Positions 18,209-26,268 of a DNA stretch of 37,250 nt are shown here, in pieces. Both the position numbers and the translations under genes were made by a program. Location: contig JALDAG010000006.1 in assembly GCA_022729255.1 (NCBI GenBank), forward strand, positions 1 to 37,250, in the 5' to 3' direction. Source of the DNA: Candidatus Nanohalarchaeota archaeon. Lineage in GTDB: Archaea > Nanohalarchaeota > Nanosalinia > Nanosalinales > Nanoanaerosalinaceae. How positions within the stretch are numbered: position 1 is the stretch's first letter; every line of letters begins with the position of its first letter. Below the pieces are notes generated by a model. The model saw only the letters and a program-made list of their open reading frames with translations, made no database searches and was not told the origin of the DNA.

Positions 18209-19663
18209 ATGTTCTCGGAAATGATAACACCAAGAATCGCTAGCATAGTAATTTTTCTTATCTTCTTAGCAGTAGTTATCTGGAAGGACAGGGATAACAT
18301 CGAGAGGCATTCTTTGCTTATAGTGAGAAGAACAAAAAAAGGGATAGAGTTGATAAAGCGTGTGGCCGGCAAATTTCCTAAGCTGTGGAAGAGATGGTCC
18401 ACAGCAGGAGTTTTCCTGTCTTTTCTCGTCACTATTTTCGGATTCCTTTTCCTCGGTTACAACGTGCTTAAAGCTCTTTTTGAAGCAGGCATAGATCCTG
18501 CAATAGGTCTTGTTTTACCCACAATATCTCAGACTCCTTCTATGTCTCCAGGAGTTTTCTTCATACCTTTCTGGTACTGGATAATAGGTATAGCAACTGT
18601 CATGGTTGTCCACGAGATGATGCACGGTGTAGTAGGGATAAACGAAGGTTTCAAAATAAAGTCCGTTGGCTGGCTTCTTCTTGTTATTCTGCCAGGAGCT
18701 TTTGTTGAACCTGAAGGAGAAGAGATGTTGCCCGAGAAGGGAGAAAAAAGTTCTGAGGATGATGAAGACGTTTCCACAGATCCATGGGGCGAAGGACCTG
18801 TGATGTCCAAACTCCGTGTCCTAGCAGCAGGTAGCTGGGCAAACATCTGTTTTGCCATAATAGTTGGACTCACTCTCTTTGCAGTGACCACCACTGCATC
18901 GGGAGAATTTGAAGTCAGAAACATGTATCAACATGAAGGTGTTAGAGTTGCTCAAGTTGTCAACGAATCTCCAGCTTACCAGCAGGGTTTAGAAGAAAAC
19001 ATGGTTATCCATCAAATAAATGGTAAACAAATCAAAACCCTGATGGATTTCGGGGATGCCACAAGAGGTTTAAAACCCAATGAATCCATCTATGTGGCAG
19101 GCGATTTTGAGGGCGACTTCTTTGAAATAAACCTGACCACGGGAGATTTTCCAGAAACCAACATGACATATGAACCCGCTATACTTGACAATGTTTTTTT
19201 GAGGCTTGAAAATATCAGACCCGGAACTTATGAAACTTATATGCGTTTCCAAGATTTTTTCACTGATTACTCTGATTACGAAAAAATTGCGAGATGGGAA
19301 TGGATCAAAGAACAAGGCATATTACAGGAAAGAGCGGATGAAGAGATAGGAAGACTTGAAGACGGTTTGGAACCACGTGGTTATTTTGGTATAAACATAT
19401 TATCTGAAAAAAAGGTGGAAGAAAGGTTTGAATCCGTGGAGCCTATCGCTACCTATTTTGTAAATCTGATGATATTTCTTGTCATGATACATTCCGGTGT
19501 GGCGATCGCGAATCTTCTGCCTTTGATACCTCTAGATGGAGGTTGGATGATGGCTGAAGTAGTGAAGAAGTACAAGCCTGAATGGGAGAACTTTCCAAAG
19601 TACCTCTCACTTGTTACACTTGGACTGTTCCTCTTAACGCTTTTGTTGCCCATATTCCTTTAA
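18209..19663 (+). CDS. Site-2 protease-like (M50) membrane metalloprotease with PDZ
   Basis: VMVVHEMMHGVVGI (HExxH), PDZ-like VRVAQVVNESPAYQQGLEENMVIHQINGKQI, LLPLIPLDGGWMM (NPDG-like). Confidence 0.9.
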   Translation: MFSEMITPRIASIVIFLIFLAVVIWKDRDNIERHSLLIVRRTKKGIELIKRVAGKFPKLWKRWSTAGVFLSFLVTIFGFLFLGYNVLKALFEAGIDPAIGLVLPTISQTPSMSPGVFFIPFWYWIIGIATVMVVHEMMHGVVGINEGFKIKSVGWLLLVILPGAFVEPEGEEMLPEKGEKSSEDDEDVSTDPWGEGPVMSKLRVLAAGSWANICFAIIVGLTLFAVTTTASGEFEVRNMYQHEGVRVAQVVNESPAYQQGLEENMVIHQINGKQIKTLMDFGDATRGLKPNESIYVAGDFEGDFFEINLTTGDFPETNMTYEPAILDNVFLRLENIRPGTYETYMRFQDFFTDYSDYEKIARWEWIKEQGILQERADEEIGRLEDGLEPRGYFGINILSEKKVEERFESVEPIATYFVNLMIFLVMIHSGVAIANLLPLIPLDGGWMMAEVVKKYKPEWENFPKYLSLVTLGLFLLTLLLPIFL

Positions 19664-19696
19664 GTTATTAAAAAATAGGTTTTCTTAGAGAAAGAC

Positions 19697-20431
19697 ATGG
19701 ATATACTGGGAAAGATAAAAACCGTTGAGTCATACCCTCTAATAGCAGTTCCGGACCTTGATTCCTTGATTCTTTCGGACCTTCACGTCGGTATAGAGAT
19801 AGTTCAAACTTCTTCAGGGGTTCTGATGCCCAGATTCCAGACTGATAACATATTGGAAGAGCTTGGAGAAGCACGAAAGATATCTGGAATGTCAAATCTT
19901 GTGATAAACGGGGATCTGAAGCACTCATTTTCTGGGAAAAACAAGAAAGAAAACCAAGAGGTTGAGATGTTTTTAAGAAAGGTTTCGATGCTCTTTGAAA
20001 AAGTATACGTGGTGAGAGGTAACCACGACAGCGCGATCAAATACCGAGCAGCCGATTTCAACAACGTGGAAGTTATGGAAAAAATCGAGAAAGATGGTTT
20101 CCTTATAGTTCATGGCCATAAAAAAATAGAGGCGAATGAGGAAACACATTACATAATTATAGGTCATGAGCATCCTGCCTTGGAACTCAAGGACGATGCC
20201 GGAGTAACAGAAAAAGTTTCTTGTCTGCTTTACGGTCAAAAAGAAGGTGTGTTCACTGTTGTTTTGCCAGCGTATTCTGAGATCGCTTCGGGCACTAGCA
20301 TCAACAACATTCCGAAGAATCGTCTTTTGTCGCCTCATCTCAGAGACATAGGTGTCAAACACATGGAAGCTGTCTGTATAGATAGAGATGCCGGTGTTTT
20401 AAAGTTTCCAAGAATAGAAAAATTGAAATGA
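19697..20431 (+). CDS. Metallophosphoesterase, archaeal COG1407-like
   Basis: LDSLILSDLHVGIE, VINGDLKHSF, VRGNHDSAI, LIVHGHKK, IIIGHEHPAL. Confidence 0.88.
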   Translation: MDILGKIKTVESYPLIAVPDLDSLILSDLHVGIEIVQTSSGVLMPRFQTDNILEELGEARKISGMSNLVINGDLKHSFSGKNKKENQEVEMFLRKVSMLFEKVYVVRGNHDSAIKYRAADFNNVEVMEKIEKDGFLIVHGHKKIEANEETHYIIIGHEHPALELKDDAGVTEKVSCLLYGQKEGVFTVVLPAYSEIASGTSINNIPKNRLLSPHLRDIGVKHMEAVCIDRDAGVLKFPRIEKLK

Positions 20432-21055
20432 TCAGTAAAGGATGTTTCCCTCACTGTAGCTGTCGTATTTTTCCTTTAGGCTTTTGAACTTCTTTCCTTT
20501 TTTGTCCTTTTTATCTGAAGATGTTTCGTAAACTCCATCGCTCACATATGCTTCGTTTTCCTCCCTCTTCTTTCTCTTCTCTTTTTTCAGGAAATCATCC
20601 TTGGCCTTTTCCTTGAGTTTCTTAAAGCGTTCAGAAGCTGTTTCTTCTTCTTTTTGATTCATAGCTTTCTTCAGGTTGTCCCTGTTATCCGAAAGTTTGG
20701 GTTTCTTGGCCGAAAGTTCTTTTTCAGGTTTTTCGAAACCACTCATTTCTTTAGATCTTTCTTCCTTATTCTTTTTCACAGGCGACGATTTTTTTTCCTG
20801 TGCACCTCTAGAAATATTTTCCTCGGTTCTTTCGTCTTCTTCACCTGCATTTACGAGTATATCTATTTTCTCTTCCTTGGTTTCTTGTTCATCGTTTTTT
20901 TGAAAGCTTTTGCCTGAAAATTGTTCTTCATTATCATTATTTTCAGAGTTTTTCTCCTTTCTTTCAGAGCTGTTCTCTTCTTTTTTTTCATTTTCTTCTA
21001 TCTCGATCTTGGCGTTTTTAATCAGCTCTTCCATGTTGGAAAAATTAGAATCCAC
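20432..21055 (-). CDS. Highly charged, low-complexity (K/E-rich) hypothetical protein
   Basis: Long uninterrupted ORF ending at the abutting convergent stop; predicted disordered. Confidence 0.6.
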   Translation of the reverse strand: MDSNFSNMEELIKNAKIEIEENEKKEENSSERKEKNSENNDNEEQFSGKSFQKNDEQETKEEKIDILVNAGEEDERTEENISRGAQEKKSSPVKKNKEERSKEMSGFEKPEKELSAKKPKLSDNRDNLKKAMNQKEEETASERFKKLKEKAKDDFLKKEKRKKREENEAYVSDGVYETSSDKKDKKGKKFKSLKEKYDSYSEGNILY

Positions 21056-21197
21056 ACAACTTAAACTTTTCCATTAAGCATACGTAAGAAAAAAATCCCG
21101 ATATATCTCAAAGGCTTGTAACCAGAAAAAAAGTGGGGACAATCAAAACAATTAAAATAGTTCCATTTCCAATATTATAGTATTCTGGTGAAAAAAG

Positions 21198-21542
21198 ATG
21201 GTAGAAGTACCCGACGATATTGAAAAAAAGGACTTGCTGCTTCCGCATGCAAGAGTAGTAGATCTAGTAAGAGAAAACACTAAAGAAGGGCAGTATGTGC
21301 GTAAGTCTGTCTATTTCGGACTCAACCTTTTGCTCGAGAACATCGCAAGAGAGATAGCTGAAAACATGGTCAAAACAGAGAACGCTTACATAGAGAAATC
21401 CGATCTTGACAGAGCGGCTAAAAAGTATGAAAACATAGAGTATATCCTTAAGGAAAAAGAAAGGATCATCAAACATCTTAGAGCGATGGAAGAAGACATA
21501 GACAAGTTAGCAAGGGATATAGACAAAGCCTCTTTGAAATAA
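21198..21542 (+). CDS. Histone-fold protein with C-terminal helical/coiled-coil extension
   Basis: LPHARVVDLVRENTKEGQYVRKSVYFGLNLLLENIAREIAENMVKTENAYIEKSDLDRAAKKYE aligns by eye with the archaeal histone pattern (P-x-RII...V..A...L...LEE...IA..A......TIK.EDI.LA...), then KEKERIIKHLRAMEEDIDKLARDIDKA. Confidence 0.65.
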   Translation: MVEVPDDIEKKDLLLPHARVVDLVRENTKEGQYVRKSVYFGLNLLLENIAREIAENMVKTENAYIEKSDLDRAAKKYENIEYILKEKERIIKHLRAMEEDIDKLARDIDKASLK

Positions 21543-21543
21543 A

Positions 21544-21753
21544 ATGTGGGGAAAAGTCGATAAAAACTCCTGGAGACTGGATACAGACAGTCTGAAAGGA
21601 ACAGCCTCCGTTAAACAGGTTGAAGGAGGCTACAAATTATTCTTTAAAGTTAATGAAAAAGAGTTCGGCATGCAGTTGAGAAAAAGAGAAGAATTCTTTG
21701 AAAGTAAAAAAGAAGCTTTGAAGGAATTGAAAAAAGAAAAAAAGCAGTTTTAG
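21544..21753 (+). CDS. Small hypothetical protein, 69 aa
   Basis: Starts 1 nt after the histone-like CDS; likely co-transcribed. Confidence 0.55.
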   Translation: MWGKVDKNSWRLDTDSLKGTASVKQVEGGYKLFFKVNEKEFGMQLRKREEFFESKKEALKELKKEKKQF

Positions 21754-21760
21754 ACAGGCG

Positions 21761-22336
21761 CTAGTTAGCCTGTCTTTTATTAGCTCTGTTGGAAGGTCTT
21801 GCCTTTTCGGCTCCCTTACCCTTGTTTCTCATACCCCTCGATTTTTTGCCTGCTGAAGTCTTTCCTCTATGTGATCTTCCCCTCTGGTCGATAATCTTTG
21901 AATACTCCTTGTCGTTACTAACTGCAGGGTGCTCCGGATCAAGCAGTATGTGCTCAAACCACTTGTACTGACCGTCCTTAGCCACTGGGTAAGAGTTTAG
22001 AACTACAAGGTTAGGGTATTTTCTTGAGACACGTTCCTCCATTATCTGCATAAGGTTCTTTTTAGGAGTGAACTTGTTCCTACCAGCTCTTTTTGGCCTT
22101 CTTCCTTTTCCGATCTTCCTTCTTTTTCGGCCTCCTCTTCTTATACGTCCTCTGACAAGAACAACGCCTGGTTTGGCTTTGTATCCTAAAGAACGAGCCT
22201 TGGAAAGCCTAGTAGGATTCTCGATCCTCTTCATCCTGTTCTGTTTTCTCCATTTTTTAAGCCTCTGTCTCCATATCTGATCCATCTCCGGGACAGGGTT
22301 TCTGAACTGTTCTCTTACGTATTTGTAAAAACTCAT
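21761..22336 (-). CDS. rpl15e: Ribosomal protein L15e
   Basis: MSFYKYVREQFRNP...RIENPTRLSKARSLGYKAKPGVVLVRGRIRRGGRKRRK...NLVVLNSYPVAKDGQYKWFEHILLDPEHP. Confidence 0.97.
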   Translation of the reverse strand: MSFYKYVREQFRNPVPEMDQIWRQRLKKWRKQNRMKRIENPTRLSKARSLGYKAKPGVVLVRGRIRRGGRKRRKIGKGRRPKRAGRNKFTPKKNLMQIMEERVSRKYPNLVVLNSYPVAKDGQYKWFEHILLDPEHPAVSNDKEYSKIIDQRGRSHRGKTSAGKKSRGMRNKGKGAEKARPSNRANKRQAN

Positions 22337-22450
22337 CTATATTCACCTCGCAACTTAATGCCTCTTCCTTCAGGAAAAAATTCCCACATCGAAAGGTGCA
22401 TACCAAAAAACGAGATAAATCTTTAAAAAGAAAACGGTGAAATCCAAAGG

Positions 22451-22460
22451 TTTTTTATAT
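22451..22460 (+). promoter_or_regulatory. Candidate TATA box of the EncFtn-like gene
   Basis: TTTTTTATAT about 35 nt before the ATG; a GGTGA RBS-like motif lies at 22481-22485. Confidence 0.45.
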
Positions 22461-22492
22461 TCGGACCGGAATACCTTTTCGGTGAAAAAAAT

Positions 22493-22747
22493 ATGACTGG
22501 AGAACACGAAGGAAGAGAAAATCTGTCTAAAGAAACTCTAAAGATGGAGAGAGCTAGGCAGTCCCTTATCGAAGAGATAGAAGCTATAAACTGGTATCAG
22601 GAGAGAATAGAAGTTACTGAAGACAAAGAGCTCAAAAAGATACTTGAACACAACCGTGATGAGGAGAAAGAACACGTTGCGATGCTGATGAAATACATCA
22701 GAAAACACGATCCTGAGCAGGACAGGATGTTCGAGGACCACGATTAG
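22493..22747 (+). CDS. Encapsulated-ferritin-type (EncFtn family) ferritin-like protein, short form
   Basis: ARQSLIEEIEAINWYQERIEVTEDKELKKILEHNRDEEKEHVAMLMKYIRKHDPEQDRMF matches the remembered EncFtn pattern SLxEELEAIDWYxQRxxxxxDxELxxILxHNRDEEKEHAAMLLEWIRRxDPxxD. Confidence 0.85.
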   Translation: MTGEHEGRENLSKETLKMERARQSLIEEIEAINWYQERIEVTEDKELKKILEHNRDEEKEHVAMLMKYIRKHDPEQDRMFEDHD

Positions 22748-22776
22748 CTTTTCCTCTCCCTTTTTCTTTATTTTTT
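22748..22776 (+). terminator. T/pyrimidine-rich terminator candidate after the EncFtn-like gene
   Basis: CTTTTCCTCTCCCTTTTTCTTTATTTTTT directly after the stop. Confidence 0.5.
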
Positions 22777-22837
22777 GGCTGAAATTTCAAAAAGTAACAG
22801 TTAAATAACTCCTTCGATAATATATCACTAGATAATC

Positions 22838-23272
22838 ATGAAACCACACTACAAAATACTTCTTGGCGCGTTCATGATATTAGGAGGAATCTGGTGGTAC
22901 ACACAGGACTTTTTAGCCAGAGGTCTAACACACTTTGAATCTTTAGAAGTTCTTTTTACAGGAGGATTCGGAGTTTTCATAATCATAATAGGTATATTCA
23001 TCGTATGGATAGAAACTGATGAACTAAAAGTCCAAAAAGAACTGGAAAAAAGTGATTTCGAACCATCAAAGTATAAAACAGGGGATGAGTTCGTGCCTGA
23101 TAAAGAAGAAGTTTCTCTGGACATAGATTATGACAAAATAGTGAATAAAACAGTTGAAGAGGTTAAACAGGAAGCTCAAAACAGTGATATTGACATGAAA
23201 AAACTTCTTAAAGCAGAAAAAAGGAACAAGGACAGAAAAACATTAAAAGACTGGATTAAAAGACAGATATAA
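22838..23272 (+). CDS. Small 2-TM membrane protein with charged cytoplasmic tail
   Basis: YKILLGAFMILGGIWWY, GGFGVFIIIIGIFIVWI then an acidic/basic tail; first gene of a tight operon. Confidence 0.7.
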   Translation: MKPHYKILLGAFMILGGIWWYTQDFLARGLTHFESLEVLFTGGFGVFIIIIGIFIVWIETDELKVQKELEKSDFEPSKYKTGDEFVPDKEEVSLDIDYDKIVNKTVEEVKQEAQNSDIDMKKLLKAEKRNKDRKTLKDWIKRQI

Positions 23273-23278
23273 TCCAAA

Positions 23279-23566
23279 ATGGCGAACACTAGAAGACTTG
23301 TATTGGATGTTTTAAAACCTCATAAGCCATCTCTGTTAGATGTCACTAAAAAACTATCAGAGCTTGACTCAGTTAAATCAGTAAATGGAATTTTGTATGA
23401 ACTTGATGAAAAAGTTGCCAACATCAAGATAACGATTGTGGGTAACAAACTGGACTTTGAGGAGATTAAAGGAATGATTCAGAGACTTGGAGGATCTATT
23501 CATTCTATAGATGAAGCTGTATGTGGAGAACACATAATCGACGAGGTAAAAACTCCTCAGGGATGA
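23279..23566 (+). CDS. DUF211 family protein
   Basis: RRLVLDVLKPHKPSLLDVTKKLSELDSVKSVNGILYELDEKVANIKITIVGNKLDFEEIKGMIQRLGGSIHSIDEAVCGE. Confidence 0.85.
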   Translation: MANTRRLVLDVLKPHKPSLLDVTKKLSELDSVKSVNGILYELDEKVANIKITIVGNKLDFEEIKGMIQRLGGSIHSIDEAVCGEHIIDEVKTPQG

Positions 23567-23569
23567 TAA

Positions 23570-24154
23570 ATGGCAGGAAAAAAGTCTGATTACTCTAAAG
23601 TCAAGTTCGGAAAAATTGCTAGAAGATACTTTGTTCTAAATGGTTTTGACGGGATATTAACGGTTTTGGGGATAAGCGTTGGTGCTTTTGTGGCTCAAGT
23701 TTCAGATCCTGGGATACTTATTTCTTCTGGTGCCGGTACAGCTGTTGGTCTAATGGTTTCAGGATTTACAGGTGCTTATGTTACCGAGAAAGCTGAAAGA
23801 ACCGGTGACCTCAAAGAGCTGAAGAAGAGCATGATGTCTAATATGGAGGGCTCGATCCATGAAACAAATGTGTCAAAACAGTCAGCGTTTATCGCTGTAG
23901 TTAACGGCATATCACCACTTTTATGTGCTTTTTTGATCACCGTACCTTACCTTTTTTCTCATCTCGGAGTCATAGAAATGTTGAACACCGCCTATTTTAT
24001 TTCAATGGGCGTTTCTGCGATTCTTCTTGTTGTATTTGGAAGTTTTCTTGGGAACATATCAAAGGAATCAAAGATAATGTACTCTCTCAAGATGTTGATA
24101 GCTGGTCTTGTCACAGCCTTCCTATCGATGCTGCTTGGCGTGGCAGGGATATGA
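23570..24154 (+). CDS. VIT1/CCC1-family (iron/manganese) transporter-like membrane protein
   Basis: RRYFVLNGFDGILTVLGISVGAFVA...SSGAGTAVGLMVSGFTGAYVTEKAER...MEGSIHE; TM-rich C-terminus. Confidence 0.85.
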   Translation: MAGKKSDYSKVKFGKIARRYFVLNGFDGILTVLGISVGAFVAQVSDPGILISSGAGTAVGLMVSGFTGAYVTEKAERTGDLKELKKSMMSNMEGSIHETNVSKQSAFIAVVNGISPLLCAFLITVPYLFSHLGVIEMLNTAYFISMGVSAILLVVFGSFLGNISKESKIMYSLKMLIAGLVTAFLSMLLGVAGI

Positions 24155-24177
24155 TTAAAAAATAGAAGTAGAGAGGA

Positions 24178-24684
24178 TTATTCGAAACTCAGAGAAAACG
24201 ACTTACCCGTCAAATCTTTTACTATGCTCTTGAATTCTTCCTTGCTGATTGGAACCCTTCTTTCATCATCCTTTGATACTACGACCTTTTTCTCTATTCC
24301 TTCGGGTTTGTAAACCGTGTTTATACTGGCAACTTCAACCGGTTCCAGAAGGTTCTTTATGACTTCTTCGGGTTCTCCGGCATCCTCAACCACTCTTATA
24401 GATCTTTCGAACTTTTCAGCAAGTTGTTTAACTACTTCTCCGTTTTTGCCCACTACTCTTGGTCCGTCTCCTTTCGATGTGACTACTATGATCGCGTCAG
24501 TCGCTTTTTCAATTTTCTTTATTTCCACGTCTTTCAATGTAGGTATCTGGCCGCTTAGACTGTACAAAAATCTTGAGACGTTTACTGCGACCTCTGAAAA
24601 AACTTCATCTTCAAGTTTGTCTCCGCATTCTTCGCATAAACCTTCATCACTTTCCAAACATTCATTACATATAGGTACTTTCAT
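24178..24684 (-). CDS. Zinc-ribbon plus KH-domain RNA-binding protein (archaeal NusA-like)
   Basis: N-terminal CNECLESDEGLCEECG; GDGPRVVGKNGEVVKQLAEKFERSIRVVE (GxxG KH loop). Confidence 0.8.
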   Translation of the reverse strand: MKVPICNECLESDEGLCEECGDKLEDEVFSEVAVNVSRFLYSLSGQIPTLKDVEIKKIEKATDAIIVVTSKGDGPRVVGKNGEVVKQLAEKFERSIRVVEDAGEPEEVIKNLLEPVEVASINTVYKPEGIEKKVVVSKDDERRVPISKEEFKSIVKDLTGKSFSLSFE

Positions 24685-24799
24685 ACCCTAATTAAATCGA
24701 CCTCAACTCTTTTATTATACACGTTCAAACCCGTTGGACCAATATCATAAAAAAGCCTAAAAAGTATAAAAATAGGGTGAAAATTATTTAAAAGAGGTT

Positions 24800-25894
24800 G
24801 TGATGGAAAAACAAGAAGTCCACAGGTTTGGTTCGACCCTTTACCCTGAAATGCTTGAAGATATAGATAAAGCGAAAAATGAGATCTTTTTAGAGTATTA
24901 TATAGTGAAATGGGATCGTATCGGGAAAGAATTTTTCAGGGGTCTTTGCAGAGCCGCAGAAAGAGGCGTAGAAGTAAAAGTGATAATCGATGGGTTCGGT
25001 AGCTGGAATTTCCCTGAGAGAGCGAAGAAGAAGATGAGAGATTTGGGAGTTGAGCTGATACATTACAACCCTGTAAAGCTCTACAAAGGCATATGGAAAT
25101 GGATTTTGAGAGATCATAGAAAGATAATGGTGGTAGACGGGAAAAAAGCGTATATAGGAGGGATGAACATAGATAGAAAACATCTTAAACCATGCGAACA
25201 GACGGATACTCCTAGGAACCAGGTGATAAAAGACACTCATTTGGAAGTTGAGGGAAAAAATACTGTTGTTCAGATAAGAAACGAATTCGCCAAGTCGTGG
25301 AACGCTATGAAGAAAGAGAAAGAATTAGAGATTATGGATGTGAAGCCAGAAAAAACAAAGATACTTGGAGGGAACATAAAAACCGAGGACAGCATACTGA
25401 AGGAGTACGTCAAAAAAATCCGGAAGGCCGATAAATCCATAAAACTTGTTCATTCATACTTTGTACCTCAAAAGATAGTGAGGAGAAGCCTCTACGATGC
25501 TGTGGACAGAGGTGTTGACGTTGAACTCATAACACCCGCATATTTTTCCGAAGTGAGGATTGCCAGACACGCCACCAAGAATCTATACGGAGAACTCATC
25601 GGAAACGGTGTTGAAGTTTATGAATACATAGACAGTTTTCTGCACTCCAAGACATGTCTGATCGATGACAGCTGGATGACTGTCGGGAGCATGAACCTCG
25701 ATTTCCAGGGGGTGCTGACCAACAGGGAGATAAACCTGTTCACAGAGAACAAAGAATCGGTTAACAAAATGAAAAAAGGGTTCGAAGAGGACCTGGAGAA
25801 ATCGGTAAAGATAACGAAAAAACATTTGGAAGAAAGAAACTGGCTTGAAAACCAACTCAACCAGTTTTTCTATTCTTTCAGGTCTCTTTACTGA
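24800..25894 (+). CDS. Phospholipase D/cardiolipin synthase-like protein
   Basis: Two HKD motifs: RDHRKIMVVDGKKAYIGGMNI and FLHSKTCLIDDSWMTVGSMNLD; YFVP between them. Confidence 0.9.
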   Translation: MMEKQEVHRFGSTLYPEMLEDIDKAKNEIFLEYYIVKWDRIGKEFFRGLCRAAERGVEVKVIIDGFGSWNFPERAKKKMRDLGVELIHYNPVKLYKGIWKWILRDHRKIMVVDGKKAYIGGMNIDRKHLKPCEQTDTPRNQVIKDTHLEVEGKNTVVQIRNEFAKSWNAMKKEKELEIMDVKPEKTKILGGNIKTEDSILKEYVKKIRKADKSIKLVHSYFVPQKIVRRSLYDAVDRGVDVELITPAYFSEVRIARHATKNLYGELIGNGVEVYEYIDSFLHSKTCLIDDSWMTVGSMNLDFQGVLTNREINLFTENKESVNKMKKGFEEDLEKSVKITKKHLEERNWLENQLNQFFYSFRSLY

Positions 25895-25898
25895 TGTC

Positions 25899-26220
25899 CT
25901 ATCCTGAAAGTTCGTCACAGAATTTTTGAAACATTTCTATCTGTGCTTCAAGTCTTTGCTCAGCTGCTTTCCCTGAGATTCCGAAGTTGAAATCTTCGAG
26001 ACCTTTCCTCAAATCGGGAACCGCCTTGTCGTAGAAGTAATCCCTTGATTGTTCAAAAGGTCTTTTTTTTCTGACAAGAAAAGTGGAACATCCTCCAAAA
26101 ACTGTGTACCCCATAACGATCCAGCATATCAGCGTCCTGAACAATTTTTCCCTCCACAGTTTCTGGATTGAAGTGATGGTTCTTAACTATTTTCTCCAGT
26201 TTTTTTATCCTTTCATCTGA
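25899..26220 (-). pseudogene. HD-domain phosphohydrolase remnant (5'-truncated, frameshifted at an A8 tract)
   Basis: Manual translation: SDERIKKLEKIVKNHHFNPETVEGKIVQDADMLDRYGVHSFWRMFHFSCQKK, +1 shift at T8 (26063-26070 on +), then RPFEQSRDYFYDKAVPDLRKGLEDFNFGISGKAAEQRLEAQIEMFQKFCDELSG. In-frame TAG at 26224-26226. Confidence 0.75.
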
Positions 26221-26268
26221 GAACTATATTCCTCTCGAAATTCGTTGAGAAGTTTTAATCGATCTGTA

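Noticed and set aside
20654-20917. Two Phe/Ser-rich plus-strand ORFs (87 and 75 aa)
   Set aside because: Antisense shadows of the K/E-rich 207-aa ORF; AAG/GAA codons give TTT/TTC on the opposite strand.
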